From Bacteroides sp. CAG:144 (lineage in GTDB: Bacteria > Bacteroidota > Bacteroidia > Bacteroidales > UBA11471), in the NCBI GenBank assembly GCA_000434215.1, contig HF999716.1:6439-16018 (forward strand): DNA of 9,580 nucleotides, given 5' to 3'. Under the pieces are notes generated by a model. It was not told where the DNA came from and did no database searches. It was given only the letters and a program-made list of their open reading frames with translations. A program made the translations under genes and the position numbers. Below, piece after piece: positions 1-5,617 of this stretch (positions within the stretch are counted from its first letter, which is position 1; every line of letters starts with the position of its first letter).

Positions 1-210
1 CCCGCCGTAAACCATGTTGATGGCGGCTACTTCGCTCTCGGCTTGCAACACAACCATGCCGGTCGTTTCCCACGGCTTTTCTTCCATAAGGGTTTCCATG
101 ATTTCCGATTGCGGGGTAATAGGATAGCCGAAATATCCGTCGGCACCATAGCGTATGGCGGCATGCGCGATCGCCTCATTACCCTTCATCAGTTTTACTT
201 CTTCTGCCAT
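1..210 (-). CDS. vorB: 2-oxoacid:ferredoxin oxidoreductase, VorB-type subunit (partial, 3' end outside window)
   Basis: Only the first 70 codons are present. The gene starts at the ATG complementary to 208-210 and runs off the left edge. The protein begins MAEEVKLMKGNEAIAHAAIR and continues with GYFGYPITPQSEIMETL and then LQAESEVAAINMVYGG. The PITPQSE and AESEVAA blocks are characteristic of the pyrimidine-binding domain of the alpha-type (VorB/KorA/PorA) subunit of thiamine-diphosphate 2-oxoacid:ferredoxin oxidoreductases. These cytoplasmic, oxygen-sensitive enzymes oxidatively decarboxylate 2-oxoacids to acyl-CoA and reduce ferredoxin. The gene lies 17 bp downstream of the ferredoxin-subunit gene on the same strand, the usual arrangement of delta before alpha subunits. 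The start has no Shine-Dalgarno sequence. Branched-chain 2-oxoacids (Vor) are my best guess for substrate, but 2-oxoglutarate (Kor) cannot be excluded from this fragment. Confidence 0.9.
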   Translation of the reverse strand, partial: MAEEVKLMKGNEAIAHAAIRYGADGYFGYPITPQSEIMETLMEEKPWETTGMVVLQAESEVAAINMVYGG

Positions 211-227
211 ATTTGATATATGTTTAA

Positions 228-455
228 TTACAGTTTGACTTTGTATACCGATATGCAACCGTCGGGACATACATATCCGCAACTGGCGCAGCCGATGCAG
301 TTATCGGGGTTTTTCATATAGGCGTAGTGATAACCTTTATCATTCACCTCTTTGGGTTGCAATTCCAAAACGTCGGCCGGACAGGCTACGACGCAAAGGT
401 TGCAACCTTTGCAGCGTTCGTTGTTGACGACAACGGTACCTTTTACTTTTGCCAT
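228..455 (-). CDS. 2x[4Fe-4S] ferredoxin-type subunit of the 2-oxoacid oxidoreductase (VorD/KorD-like)
   Basis: This 75-residue protein has two complete CxxCxxCxxxCP motifs. The first uses Cys15, Cys18, Cys21 and Cys25 (CKGCNLCVVACP) and the second Cys53, Cys56, Cys59 and Cys63 (CIGCASCGYVCP). A further Cys67 follows and is unlikely to be a ligand. The layout is that of a bacterial-type two-cluster ferredoxin domain. In this family such a small protein is the delta subunit, carrying electrons from the thiamine-diphosphate active site to external ferredoxin in the cytoplasm. It is the first gene of the vor unit, with vorB starting 17 bp after its stop. A Bacteroidota -7 box (TACCTTTG on the minus strand, 485-492) lies about 30 bp before its ATG, so the unit probably has its own promoter. 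A free-standing ferredoxin is less likely given the tight coupling to vorB. Confidence 0.92.
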   Translation of the reverse strand: MAKVKGTVVVNNERCKGCNLCVVACPADVLELQPKEVNDKGYHYAYMKNPDNCIGCASCGYVCPDGCISVYKVKL

Positions 456-484
456 AACTTAAATTGAGGATTTGAAAGTTTATA

Positions 485-492
485 CAAAGGTA
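485..492 (-). promoter_or_regulatory. Candidate -7 promoter box for the ferredoxin-vorB operon
   Basis: The minus strand reads TACCTTTG, an exact match to the Bacteroidota -7 consensus TAnnTTTG. It lies in the 42-bp gap between the cyclo-ligase stop and the ferredoxin start, and would give a 5' leader of roughly 20-25 nt. No TTTG is seen 20 nt further upstream, where a -33 element would fall inside the cyclo-ligase coding region, so this is a half-supported promoter. Confidence 0.45.
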
Positions 493-497
493 GTTTT

Positions 498-1088
498 TTA
501 TTTTGTATTTATGCTTCTTGATACTGTTTTTCTCGTTGTATGTCTCTGCCAATAAATATTACTCTTGCTGATTATCAGAGACATGGATACATCGTGCGGA
601 AGTGCGGGAATGCACTCGGCGATCTGACAGTCGTAGGCAACACCTATAAAGGGCGCATCGATCTTTTTTAGCAATCTGTCGTAGAAGCCTTTCCCGCGCC
701 CCAGCCGGTTGCCTTTGGGGTCGAATCCTACTCCGGGAACAATTACCATATCGATGATCGATAGGTCGGTTATATCTTCTCCGGTCGGCTCAGCGATTCC
801 GAAACTTCCGGGTTTCATTTCTCCGGGAGAATAGGGGCGTATAATCAGCGTTTCACCTTTTACGACCGGGAGAAGTATTCTTTTTTTGCCGTTCCAGTGT
901 GCAATCCATTCATGCGTATTTACTTCATCGGGAAGGGAGTAAAAGAGCAATATTGTACGGGCTTCGGCAAAAAGCGGCAACGATTCGATTCGCTTTTCTA
1001 TAATAACGGAGGTCTCGGCTTTTTCTTGGGGAGAAAGCCGAGACACCGCATCTTTGATTTGTTGACGCAAAAGTTTTTTTTCCGTCAT
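498..1088 (-). CDS. ygfA: 5-formyltetrahydrofolate cyclo-ligase (5,10-methenyltetrahydrofolate synthetase)
   Basis: The cytoplasmic enzyme converts 5-formyl-THF and ATP to 5,10-methenyl-THF, returning a storage or side product to the one-carbon folate pool. The 196-residue protein starts MTEKKLLRQQIKDA. It carries the family signatures FGIAEPTGED (around 96-104), IVPGVGFDPKGNRLGRGKGFYDR (116-138, the nucleotide-binding block) and FIGVAYDCQI (147-156). The frame is open upstream to an ATG at 1133, but that start would overlap the protease gene by 38 bp. The ATG at 1088 begins just 7 bp after the protease stop and gives the normal N-terminus, so I chose it. The last 22 or so residues (KSNIYWQRHTTRK and on) form a basic tail beyond the usual family end and may not be functional. 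It is probably the last gene of a three-gene unit with the deaminase and protease. Confidence 0.93.
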   Translation of the reverse strand: MTEKKLLRQQIKDAVSRLSPQEKAETSVIIEKRIESLPLFAEARTILLFYSLPDEVNTHEWIAHWNGKKRILLPVVKGETLIIRPYSPGEMKPGSFGIAEPTGEDITDLSIIDMVIVPGVGFDPKGNRLGRGKGFYDRLLKKIDAPFIGVAYDCQIAECIPALPHDVSMSLIISKSNIYWQRHTTRKTVSRSINTK

Positions 1089-1095
1089 TCTGTAT

Positions 1096-2724
1096 TTATT
1101 TTTCCGGGGCTTGTGGGAATCCCTCGTTGGCATTCAGGATATCGAGTGCTTTCAGGAAAGTTTTGTCTTCTTGGAGGAATATCGGGTAGAAAGCGTTATC
1201 TCCTATGATATTTCGGGCGATGTAGCTTTCGATATAGTTGGTGAGTAATTGGCTTGACTCTCTGATTTCTTTGTTGTTGCGTTTTACCCCGTGGGACGAA
1301 GCAAACGTGATGAACTCTTGAAGCAGAGGTTGTCGGTTTAAGTACTTTTGCAGACTTGTGTGGTCTTTATATTCCGATAGGATATTCCGTTTTTCGTCGG
1401 AATACTGGAATGCATATTGATATAGAAGACCTTTGTTGACAACTTCGTTGAGGTAAGGGGTTATGCCCGTTGTGTCGCGCGGTACGAAAATATCGGGCAT
1501 GATGCCGCCTCCGCCGTATACGGTACGACCCAAACGTGTTTTATAGACCAGCTTGTCATTTTGCTTGATGCTGTCGGGGTTGTCGAATTCGCCGTGTATG
1601 AAGCGGTTCAGAATATCTTTCTCATAATCTTCGCCGTGTCCCATTTCGTATTCTTTCTGTATGGAACGTCCCGAAGGTGTATAATAACGGGCGATGGTGA
1701 GCCGTATGGCCGAGCCGTCGGAAAATGGTAACTGGTTTTGTACCAATCCCTTACCGAAGGACCGTCGTCCGATGATAATACCTCGGTCATTGTCTTGTAT
1801 CGCACCGGCAAAGATTTCGCTTGCCGATGCCGACCATTCATCGATCAGAACGACGATTTGGGCGTCTTTGAAAGCTCCGCTGCCGTTCGATATCGCTTCG
1901 CTGCGCGGGAATGCCTTACCCTCGGTATACACGATGAGTTGTCCTTTGGGCAGGAATTCGTTGATCATGTTGATGGCTATATCCAAGATGCCGCCCGAAT
2001 TGCTTCGCAGGTCGATGATGTATTTTTTTGCATTTTTGTTTTTCAGTTGGGCGAGACTGTTCATGAATTCGGTGTAGGTCGTACGTCCGAATTTGTTTAT
2101 CTTTATGTATCCGGTCTCGGCATTGACCATAAAGGCAACGTCTACGCTGTTTACGGGAATGTCGTTGCGGGTTACTTCATAAGTGAGCATTTCGGGAGAA
2201 GTGGCTCGCAAGACGCCCAATTTTACCTTGCTTCCTTTGGGCCCGCGTAATTTTTTCAGAACTTTATCGTTAGAGATTACATCTTTACCCACGAAAGCGG
2301 TGTCGTCGACTTCTACAATGCGGTCGCCGGGCATCATGCCGATTTTTTCCGACGGTCCTCCGGGAACTACGGCAACGACCATAATGGTATCGTTGAGTAT
2401 GCTGAATTGTATGCCGATGCCACTGAAACTGCCTTCCAGTTCTTCGTTCACGGCTTGCAGGTCTTTGGCTGGGATATAGGCCGAGTGGGGGTCGAGCTCT
2501 CCCACGATTTGGGGCATGACATCTTCTACGAGGTTGCCTATGTTGACGGTATCGACGTATTGCGATTCGATGATACCGAGCAGATTGCTTATTTTATTGC
2601 CGGTATTTCCCGCATGCGGCTGTTTGACGGAGGTATGTCGTGGATAGCGGTATCCGATGACGATTCCTAAAACAATGGCGATGGCTATGGTAAACGGTAA
2701 CCAGATGACAGATTTTTTTTTCAT
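1096..2724 (-). CDS. S41-family carboxy-terminal processing protease (CtpA/Prc type)
   Basis: This 542-residue protein begins with a short basic stretch and one hydrophobic segment (about 7-25, VIWLPFTIAIAIVLGIVIG) that should anchor it in the inner membrane with the rest in the periplasm. A PDZ domain follows (about 98-175, with GIGIQF and PGGPSEKIGMMPGDRIVEVD), then the S41 catalytic core. The Ser-Lys dyad is visible as Ser300 in SASASEIFAGA and Lys325 in RRSFGKG. The spacing of 25 residues equals that between Ser430 and Lys455 in E. coli Prc. The residue after the GG/IG turn is Arg where many family members have Glu. Such proteases process or degrade envelope proteins from their C-termini; the substrate here is unknown. 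The gene sits 35 bp after the deaminase stop and 7 bp before the cyclo-ligase start, so the three are probably co-transcribed. Confidence 0.93.
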   Translation of the reverse strand: MKKKSVIWLPFTIAIAIVLGIVIGYRYPRHTSVKQPHAGNTGNKISNLLGIIESQYVDTVNIGNLVEDVMPQIVGELDPHSAYIPAKDLQAVNEELEGSFSGIGIQFSILNDTIMVVAVVPGGPSEKIGMMPGDRIVEVDDTAFVGKDVISNDKVLKKLRGPKGSKVKLGVLRATSPEMLTYEVTRNDIPVNSVDVAFMVNAETGYIKINKFGRTTYTEFMNSLAQLKNKNAKKYIIDLRSNSGGILDIAINMINEFLPKGQLIVYTEGKAFPRSEAISNGSGAFKDAQIVVLIDEWSASASEIFAGAIQDNDRGIIIGRRSFGKGLVQNQLPFSDGSAIRLTIARYYTPSGRSIQKEYEMGHGEDYEKDILNRFIHGEFDNPDSIKQNDKLVYKTRLGRTVYGGGGIMPDIFVPRDTTGITPYLNEVVNKGLLYQYAFQYSDEKRNILSEYKDHTSLQKYLNRQPLLQEFITFASSHGVKRNNKEIRESSQLLTNYIESYIARNIIGDNAFYPIFLQEDKTFLKALDILNANEGFPQAPEK

Positions 2725-2759
2725 CGTATGCGAATGTGATTATGTGTTTAAGGGAGTGT

Positions 2760-3194
2760 TTATTTTATATCGATAAAATCGACTTTGATACCGGCCTCTT
2801 TTAGCAATTCGATACCGTCGTTCAGTCGGTAATGCTCCGAAAAAACGACCCGGGTGATACCGGCCTGTATAATCAGTTTCGAACATTCGATGCAAGGCGA
2901 CGTCGTTACATATAAGGTCGCTCCTTCGCTGCTGTTTCCCGAGCGGGCGATTTTAGTAATGGCATTGGCTTCGGCGTGCAATACATAAGGATAGGTATGG
3001 CCGTTCTCGTCCTCGCAAATATTTTTAAAACCGGCCGGTGTCCCGTTATATCCGTCCGAAATAATCGTTTTGTTTTTGACCAGTAAAGCTCCTACTTGGC
3101 GGCGTTTACAATAAGAGTTTTCGGCCCATATTTGCGCCATGCGTATGTAACGGCAATCGAGAGCCGTCTGTTTATCTTGCATTTCTGATGACAT
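2760..3194 (-). CDS. dCMP deaminase family protein (ComEB-like)
   Basis: The 144-residue protein matches zinc-dependent deoxycytidylate deaminases, which convert dCMP to dUMP, the substrate of thymidylate synthase. Visible are GALLVKNKTIISDGYNGTPAGF (35-56), the zinc and proton-shuttle motif HAEANAI (His73, Glu75) and PCIEC (Cys101, Cys104). I start it at the ATG complementary to 3192-3194 (MSSEMQDKQ). The frame stays open to 3368, but that extension is AT-rich spacer DNA encoding an unrelated hydrophobic stretch, and a -7 promoter box (3219-3226) lies inside it. A second in-frame Met four codons later is also possible. The gene is the first of a probable operon with the S41 protease and cyclo-ligase, and diverges from the PerR unit. 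Other nucleotide deaminases of the family cannot be wholly excluded, but the overall pattern is dCMP-type. Confidence 0.92.
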   Translation of the reverse strand: MSSEMQDKQTALDCRYIRMAQIWAENSYCKRRQVGALLVKNKTIISDGYNGTPAGFKNICEDENGHTYPYVLHAEANAITKIARSGNSSEGATLYVTTSPCIECSKLIIQAGITRVVFSEHYRLNDGIELLKEAGIKVDFIDIK

Positions 3195-3218
3195 ATCCGG
3201 TATTCTTTCAAACGAATA

Positions 3219-3226
3219 CAAAAATA
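3219..3226 (-). promoter_or_regulatory. Candidate -7 promoter box for the deaminase-protease-cyclo-ligase unit
   Basis: The minus strand reads TATTTTTG, an exact match to TAnnTTTG, about 25 bp before the chosen deaminase ATG. The predicted leader is about 20 nt. No TTTG occurs at the ideal distance; the nearest TTG is 24 nt upstream instead of about 20, so the -33 element is poor. Confidence 0.45.
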
Positions 3227-3303
3227 CGACAATTATCCCAATACACGTTACAATGAAATGTGAAAAACGTTTATTAAAGAATAAGCAAAGAAAGGTAATT
3301 TCT

Positions 3304-3330
3304 TCTTTTAAGATTTTTTTTAATAAAAGA
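3304..3330. repeat. 7-bp inverted repeat next to the perR -33 box
   Basis: TCTTTTA (3304-3310) and TAAAAGA (3324-3330) form a perfect inverted repeat with a 13-nt AT-rich spacer. The right arm ends directly at the -33 TTTG of the perR promoter. The position suits an operator, but the sequence is low in complexity and the match may be chance. Confidence 0.25.
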
Positions 3331-3362
3331 TTTGTCCGGATTATTTTCTGTTTATATTTTTG
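3331..3362 (+). promoter_or_regulatory. Promoter of the perR-rubrerythrin unit (Bacteroidota sigma-70 type)
   Basis: TTTG at 3331-3334 is followed after exactly 20 nt by TATTTTTG at 3355-3362. Both elements match the Bacteroidota housekeeping promoter (TTTG at -33, TAnnTTTG at -7) without a mismatch. Transcription should begin near 3369, giving a leader of about 20 nt before the ATG at 3391. It is the best-formed promoter in the window. An ATTATAA sequence at 3385-3391, overlapping the start codon, resembles one half of the B. subtilis PerR box, but its partner half is absent. Confidence 0.72.
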
Positions 3363-3390
3363 TGTCAAATAAAAAAATGTATTGATTATA

Positions 3391-3798
3391 ATGTTTGCTC
3401 ACGACGGATACGATCATTTGATGGCTCATCACATAAAGCCTTCGGTACAGCGGGTTGCTATTATGAATTATTTGATGCAGCACCGTACACATCCTACGGC
3501 CGATTGTATATATTCCGAGTTGAGTGAGAAAATACCCACGTTGTCTCGAATGACGGTATATAATACATTGAAGATTTTGGTTGAGCAAGGTGCCGTTCAG
3601 CAGTTGTCCATAGATGACAAGCAAGCGCATTACGACGCCGATACAACGCCTCATGCACATTTTCGCTGTAATACTTGCGGAGCGATTTATGATGTTCCCG
3701 TGCCGCCGATGTCGCCTACCGTTGCTGCCGATTTTTTGGTAACGGAAACGCATCTGTATTATCGCGGTATTTGTAAAAAATGTCTACAAGAAAGTTAG
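3391..3798 (+). CDS. perR: PerR-type peroxide-sensing repressor of the Fur family
   Basis: The 135-residue protein has an N-terminal winged helix (KPSVQRVAIMNYL, then LSRMTVYNTLKILVEQG) and a C-terminal metal-binding and dimerisation domain. The structural zinc site is two CxxC pairs, Cys93/Cys96 and Cys128/Cys131. All five residues that bind the regulatory metal in B. subtilis PerR (His37, Asp85, His91, His93, Asp104) have counterparts here at a constant offset of three: His34, Asp82, His88, His90, Asp101. The Asp at the last position favours PerR over Fur. In PerR, iron-catalysed oxidation of the histidines by peroxide releases the repressor from DNA. An upstream TTG (3382) is in frame, but the ATG at 3391 follows the promoter at normal distance and gives a standard N-terminus; ATG at 3421 would be short. 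The rubrerythrin gene lies 38 bp downstream, a likely target and operon partner. Confidence 0.93.
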   Translation: MFAHDGYDHLMAHHIKPSVQRVAIMNYLMQHRTHPTADCIYSELSEKIPTLSRMTVYNTLKILVEQGAVQQLSIDDKQAHYDADTTPHAHFRCNTCGAIYDVPVPPMSPTVAADFLVTETHLYYRGICKKCLQES

Positions 3799-3836
3799 AA
3801 TAAACTCCTATTATTAAACCCTAAAATCCAAACGTT

Positions 3837-4391
3837 ATGAAAAAGAAATTTATCTGCACCGTATGCGGTTATGTACACGAAGGTGATCAAGCTCCCGAAC
3901 GTTGTCCTCAATGCGGAGTTCCTGCTTCGAAATTCAAAGAAGTCGTTGATAACGGTGAAGCTCTTCAATTCATTACTGAGCATCATATCGGCGACGGTGT
4001 TGTAGAAGATGCCGAAGTTATGGAAGGTCTCAAAGCTCATTTCATGGGCGAATGCACCGAGGTGGGTATGTATTTGGCTATGAGCCGTCAGGCCGATCGC
4101 GAAGGTTATCCCGAAATTGCCGAAGCATTCAAACGCTACGCTTGGGAAGAAGCAGAGCATGCATCGAAATTTGCTGAACTTCTCGGTGAAGTAGTTTGGG
4201 ATACCAAGAAAAATCTTGAAGCCCGCAAAGACGCAGAATGCGGTGCGTGCGCCGACAAGATGCGTATTGCCAAACGTGCCAAAGAACTCGGTTATGATGC
4301 TATTCATGATACCGTACATGAAATGGCAAAGGACGAAGCCCGTCATGGTAAAGGCTTTGAAGGTCTCTACAACCGTTATTTCAAAAAATAA
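3837..4391 (+). CDS. rbr: Reverse rubrerythrin (N-terminal rubredoxin, C-terminal diiron domain)
   Basis: The 184-residue protein begins with a rubredoxin-type Fe(Cys)4 module, Cys7/Cys10 ([10 protein letters not shown]) and Cys23/Cys26 (CPQCG). A ferritin-like four-helix domain follows, with ligand candidates Glu72, Glu105 and His108 (EEAEH) and Glu167 and His170 (DEARH). Classical rubrerythrin has the reverse order, with rubredoxin at the C-terminus. Proteins of this kind reduce hydrogen peroxide, and in some cases oxygen, in the cytoplasm of anaerobes using electrons from NAD(P)H-linked redox partners. The C-terminal domain has an extra CGAC pair (Cys135, Cys138) in the loop between the helix pairs. 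The gene follows perR by 38 bp with no visible promoter of its own, and a strong terminator comes 28 bp after its stop, so the two genes probably form one transcript under peroxide control. Confidence 0.95.
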   Translation: MKKKFICTVCGYVHEGDQAPERCPQCGVPASKFKEVVDNGEALQFITEHHIGDGVVEDAEVMEGLKAHFMGECTEVGMYLAMSRQADREGYPEIAEAFKRYAWEEAEHASKFAELLGEVVWDTKKNLEARKDAECGACADKMRIAKRAKELGYDAIHDTVHEMAKDEARHGKGFEGLYNRYFKK

Positions 4392-4418
4392 CCTGAACTT
4401 TTTCTTATGAATGAGTCG

Positions 4419-4455
4419 ATAAGGCTGCGCTTCTCTGGTGCAGCCTTATTTTTTT
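4419..4455 (+). terminator. Intrinsic terminator of the perR-rubrerythrin unit
   Basis: A perfect 10-bp stem, ATAAGGCTGC (4419-4428) with GCAGCCTTAT (4440-4449), encloses an 11-nt loop and is followed directly by a run of seven T (4449-4455). It lies 28 bp after the rubrerythrin stop codon. Confidence 0.88.
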
Positions 4456-4653
4456 GAGAATCGTTTTCTCGATCGGTTGTTATTTTTGCGATTGTAGGGG
4501 TAAAAGGAACATCTGTCGGGGGAGACTACTGTCTCTGGTCTTCATCATGGAGATAATAGCCATAGGAATGAAGTACGAGTGTATTTGAGTGCTTGTCGGT
4601 TTAGGGCGTTACAAGAATGTTTGGACGACAGCGATTTTCATTGTCGGACATGT
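4456..4653. other. Intergenic region between convergent rubrerythrin and glycosyltransferase genes
   Basis: I find no open frame of useful length on either strand. Three weak signals are present: a small hairpin GAGAA/TTCTC at 4456-4470, a TATTTTTG at 4481-4488 that matches a plus-strand -7 box but has no -33 partner, and a hairpin GAGAC-TACT-GTCTC at 4522-4535. A short inverted repeat CGACA/TGTCG (4626-4646) lies just past the glycosyltransferase stop, but without a T-run on the minus strand, so no convincing terminator serves that gene. Confidence 0.6.
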
Positions 4654-5496
4654 TTATCGTTTTTTACTTTTCCTCTTGTACAAGAGACCGGCAATATGAT
4701 TTACCGACAGTAAGAATCTTATATATTTGCGTATGTGCCGCCTGATGTGCGGTTTATCACCGATTTCTGAGAAGAGGCTTATGTAAGGGTTGTGTTTGAA
4801 TTCATACAATGAACACATCTCTTGATAGATAGCCGGTGAAAGAAGACGGGTGAGGCATTCTCGTCTTTCTTGGTCGCATAAGTCTCCCGAGGTCGAACTT
4901 ATACCGTCTGTCATGAATGTGGAGATGAAGAGCGGTATATGCCGCGTCGAATGTGATTCCATGATGATTTTTTTGAAAAGAAATTCCCAATCGGAGACGA
5001 TTTTTAGAGATTCATTGTAGGCGTACCGTTGGAACAAAGACCGTCGGAAAAATGTGGCCGGGTGGCCGATGGCTTTGAAAAACATATATTCGGTACTGAG
5101 TGTGTCGGGGTAAACCATTGTCTGTCGTTCGCCGTTTGTCGTTTGGAAAATTATATCGCCGTAAATAATGTCTGTCCCGGTCAATTTATTGAGTACGGTT
5201 GCAATGACTTCCGGTTCTAAAAAATCTCCCGAATTGAGAAATAATAGATATTCTCCGGTTGCATGTGCGATACCTTTGTTCATGGCGTGGTATATTCCGT
5301 TGTCTTTCTCCGAGCACCAATATGAGAAATGTTCTTTATTCTCGTCTATGACATCGAGACTGCCATCATTGCTGCCTCCGTCGATGATGATATGTTCGGT
5401 GTGTTTCTCCGCATTTTGATTTACGACGCTTTTTATCGTTTGTTCCAGTCCGCTTTTATTGTTATAGTTGATGGTGATGATGGAAAGTTTTTTCAT
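4654..5496 (-). CDS. Family 2 glycosyltransferase (GT-A fold)
   Basis: The 280-residue protein starts MKKLSIITINYNN, the usual first beta strand of GT2 enzymes. It carries IIIDGGSNDGS (37-46), SEKDNGIYHAMNKGI (62-76) and the metal-binding DxD-like NSGD (88-91), with a later KIVSDWEFLFK segment (165-175) typical of the acceptor half. It should transfer a sugar from a nucleotide donor to a glycan or lipid acceptor in the cytoplasm or at the membrane surface. No membrane helix is evident, but the C-terminus is strongly basic (KYIRFLL to RKSKKR), which could help membrane association. An upstream ATG nine codons earlier was rejected because it coincides with the -7 box at 5521-5528. The gene stands alone between opposing or separately terminated units and lacks polysaccharide-cluster neighbours, so donor and acceptor cannot be inferred. 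Confidence 0.9.
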   Translation of the reverse strand: MKKLSIITINYNNKSGLEQTIKSVVNQNAEKHTEHIIIDGGSNDGSLDVIDENKEHFSYWCSEKDNGIYHAMNKGIAHATGEYLLFLNSGDFLEPEVIATVLNKLTGTDIIYGDIIFQTTNGERQTMVYPDTLSTEYMFFKAIGHPATFFRRSLFQRYAYNESLKIVSDWEFLFKKIIMESHSTRHIPLFISTFMTDGISSTSGDLCDQERRECLTRLLSPAIYQEMCSLYEFKHNPYISLFSEIGDKPHIRRHIRKYIRFLLSVNHIAGLLYKRKSKKR

Positions 5497-5507
5497 GGTT
5501 TCTTGCG

Positions 5508-5528
5508 TATCTTTGCCCTGCAAAGATA
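5508..5528. promoter_or_regulatory. Glycosyltransferase -7 box inside a perfect 9-bp inverted repeat
   Basis: On the minus strand TATCTTTG (5521-5528) matches the TAnnTTTG -7 consensus and precedes the glycosyltransferase ATG by 24 bp; TTTC, one mismatch from a -33 box, lies 18 nt upstream. The box is one arm of a perfect inverted repeat: TATCTTTGC (5508-5516), spacer CCT, GCAAAGATA (5520-5528). The other arm therefore also reads TATCTTTG on the plus strand. It could be an operator over the promoter and transcript start, a bidirectional start, or a short 5' RNA hairpin. Confidence 0.5.
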
Positions 5529-5559
5529 TATACTATTTGTGTGTGCGAAATCATAGTTG

Positions 5560-5617
5560 ATTAAATAAAACGAAAAGGGCTTTACCGAACGATAAAGCCC
5601 TTTTCGTTTTATTTAAT
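5560..5617 (-). terminator. Terminator of the dcp gene, 25-bp perfect stem including its stop codon
   Basis: The two arms (5560-5584 and 5593-5617) are perfect reverse complements around an 8-nt loop (5585-5592). The core is AAAAGGGCTTTA with TAAAGCCCTTTT, and the outer part is A/T-rich, giving a T-rich 3' arm on either strand. The peptidase stop codon (5609-5611) and its last two codons lie within the stem. It ends dcp transcription; on the plus strand no gene feeds into it. Confidence 0.85.

Noticed and set aside
340..552. 70-codon minus-strand frame spanning the start of the ferredoxin gene
   Set aside because: It is out of frame with the two complete 4Fe-4S motifs and encodes an Arg-rich sequence, so it is a shadow frame.
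1089..1133. Upstream ATG that lengthens the folate cyclo-ligase by 15 residues
   Set aside because: It would overlap the protease gene by 38 bp, and the added residues do not resemble the family; the ATG at 1088 fits better.
1738..2250. 170-codon plus-strand frame within the S41 protease gene
   Set aside because: The minus-strand frame has the full PDZ and Ser-Lys signatures; the plus frame is a shadow.
3195..3368. 58-residue N-terminal extension of the deaminase frame with a hydrophobic, membrane-like stretch
   Set aside because: It covers AT-rich intergenic DNA, contains the probable -7 box at 3219-3226, and the family normally starts near the chosen ATG.
3352..3753. 133-codon open frame antisense to perR
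   Set aside because: It overlaps the perR coding region and promoter, and shows no domain.
3795..4346. 183-codon open frame antisense to rubrerythrin
   Set aside because: It mirrors a well-identified gene; the Cys/Phe-rich product is typical of a shadow frame and no family is recognisable.
4626..4646. CGACA/TGTCG inverted repeat after the glycosyltransferase gene as a terminator
   Set aside because: The stem is only 5 bp and no T-run follows on the minus strand.
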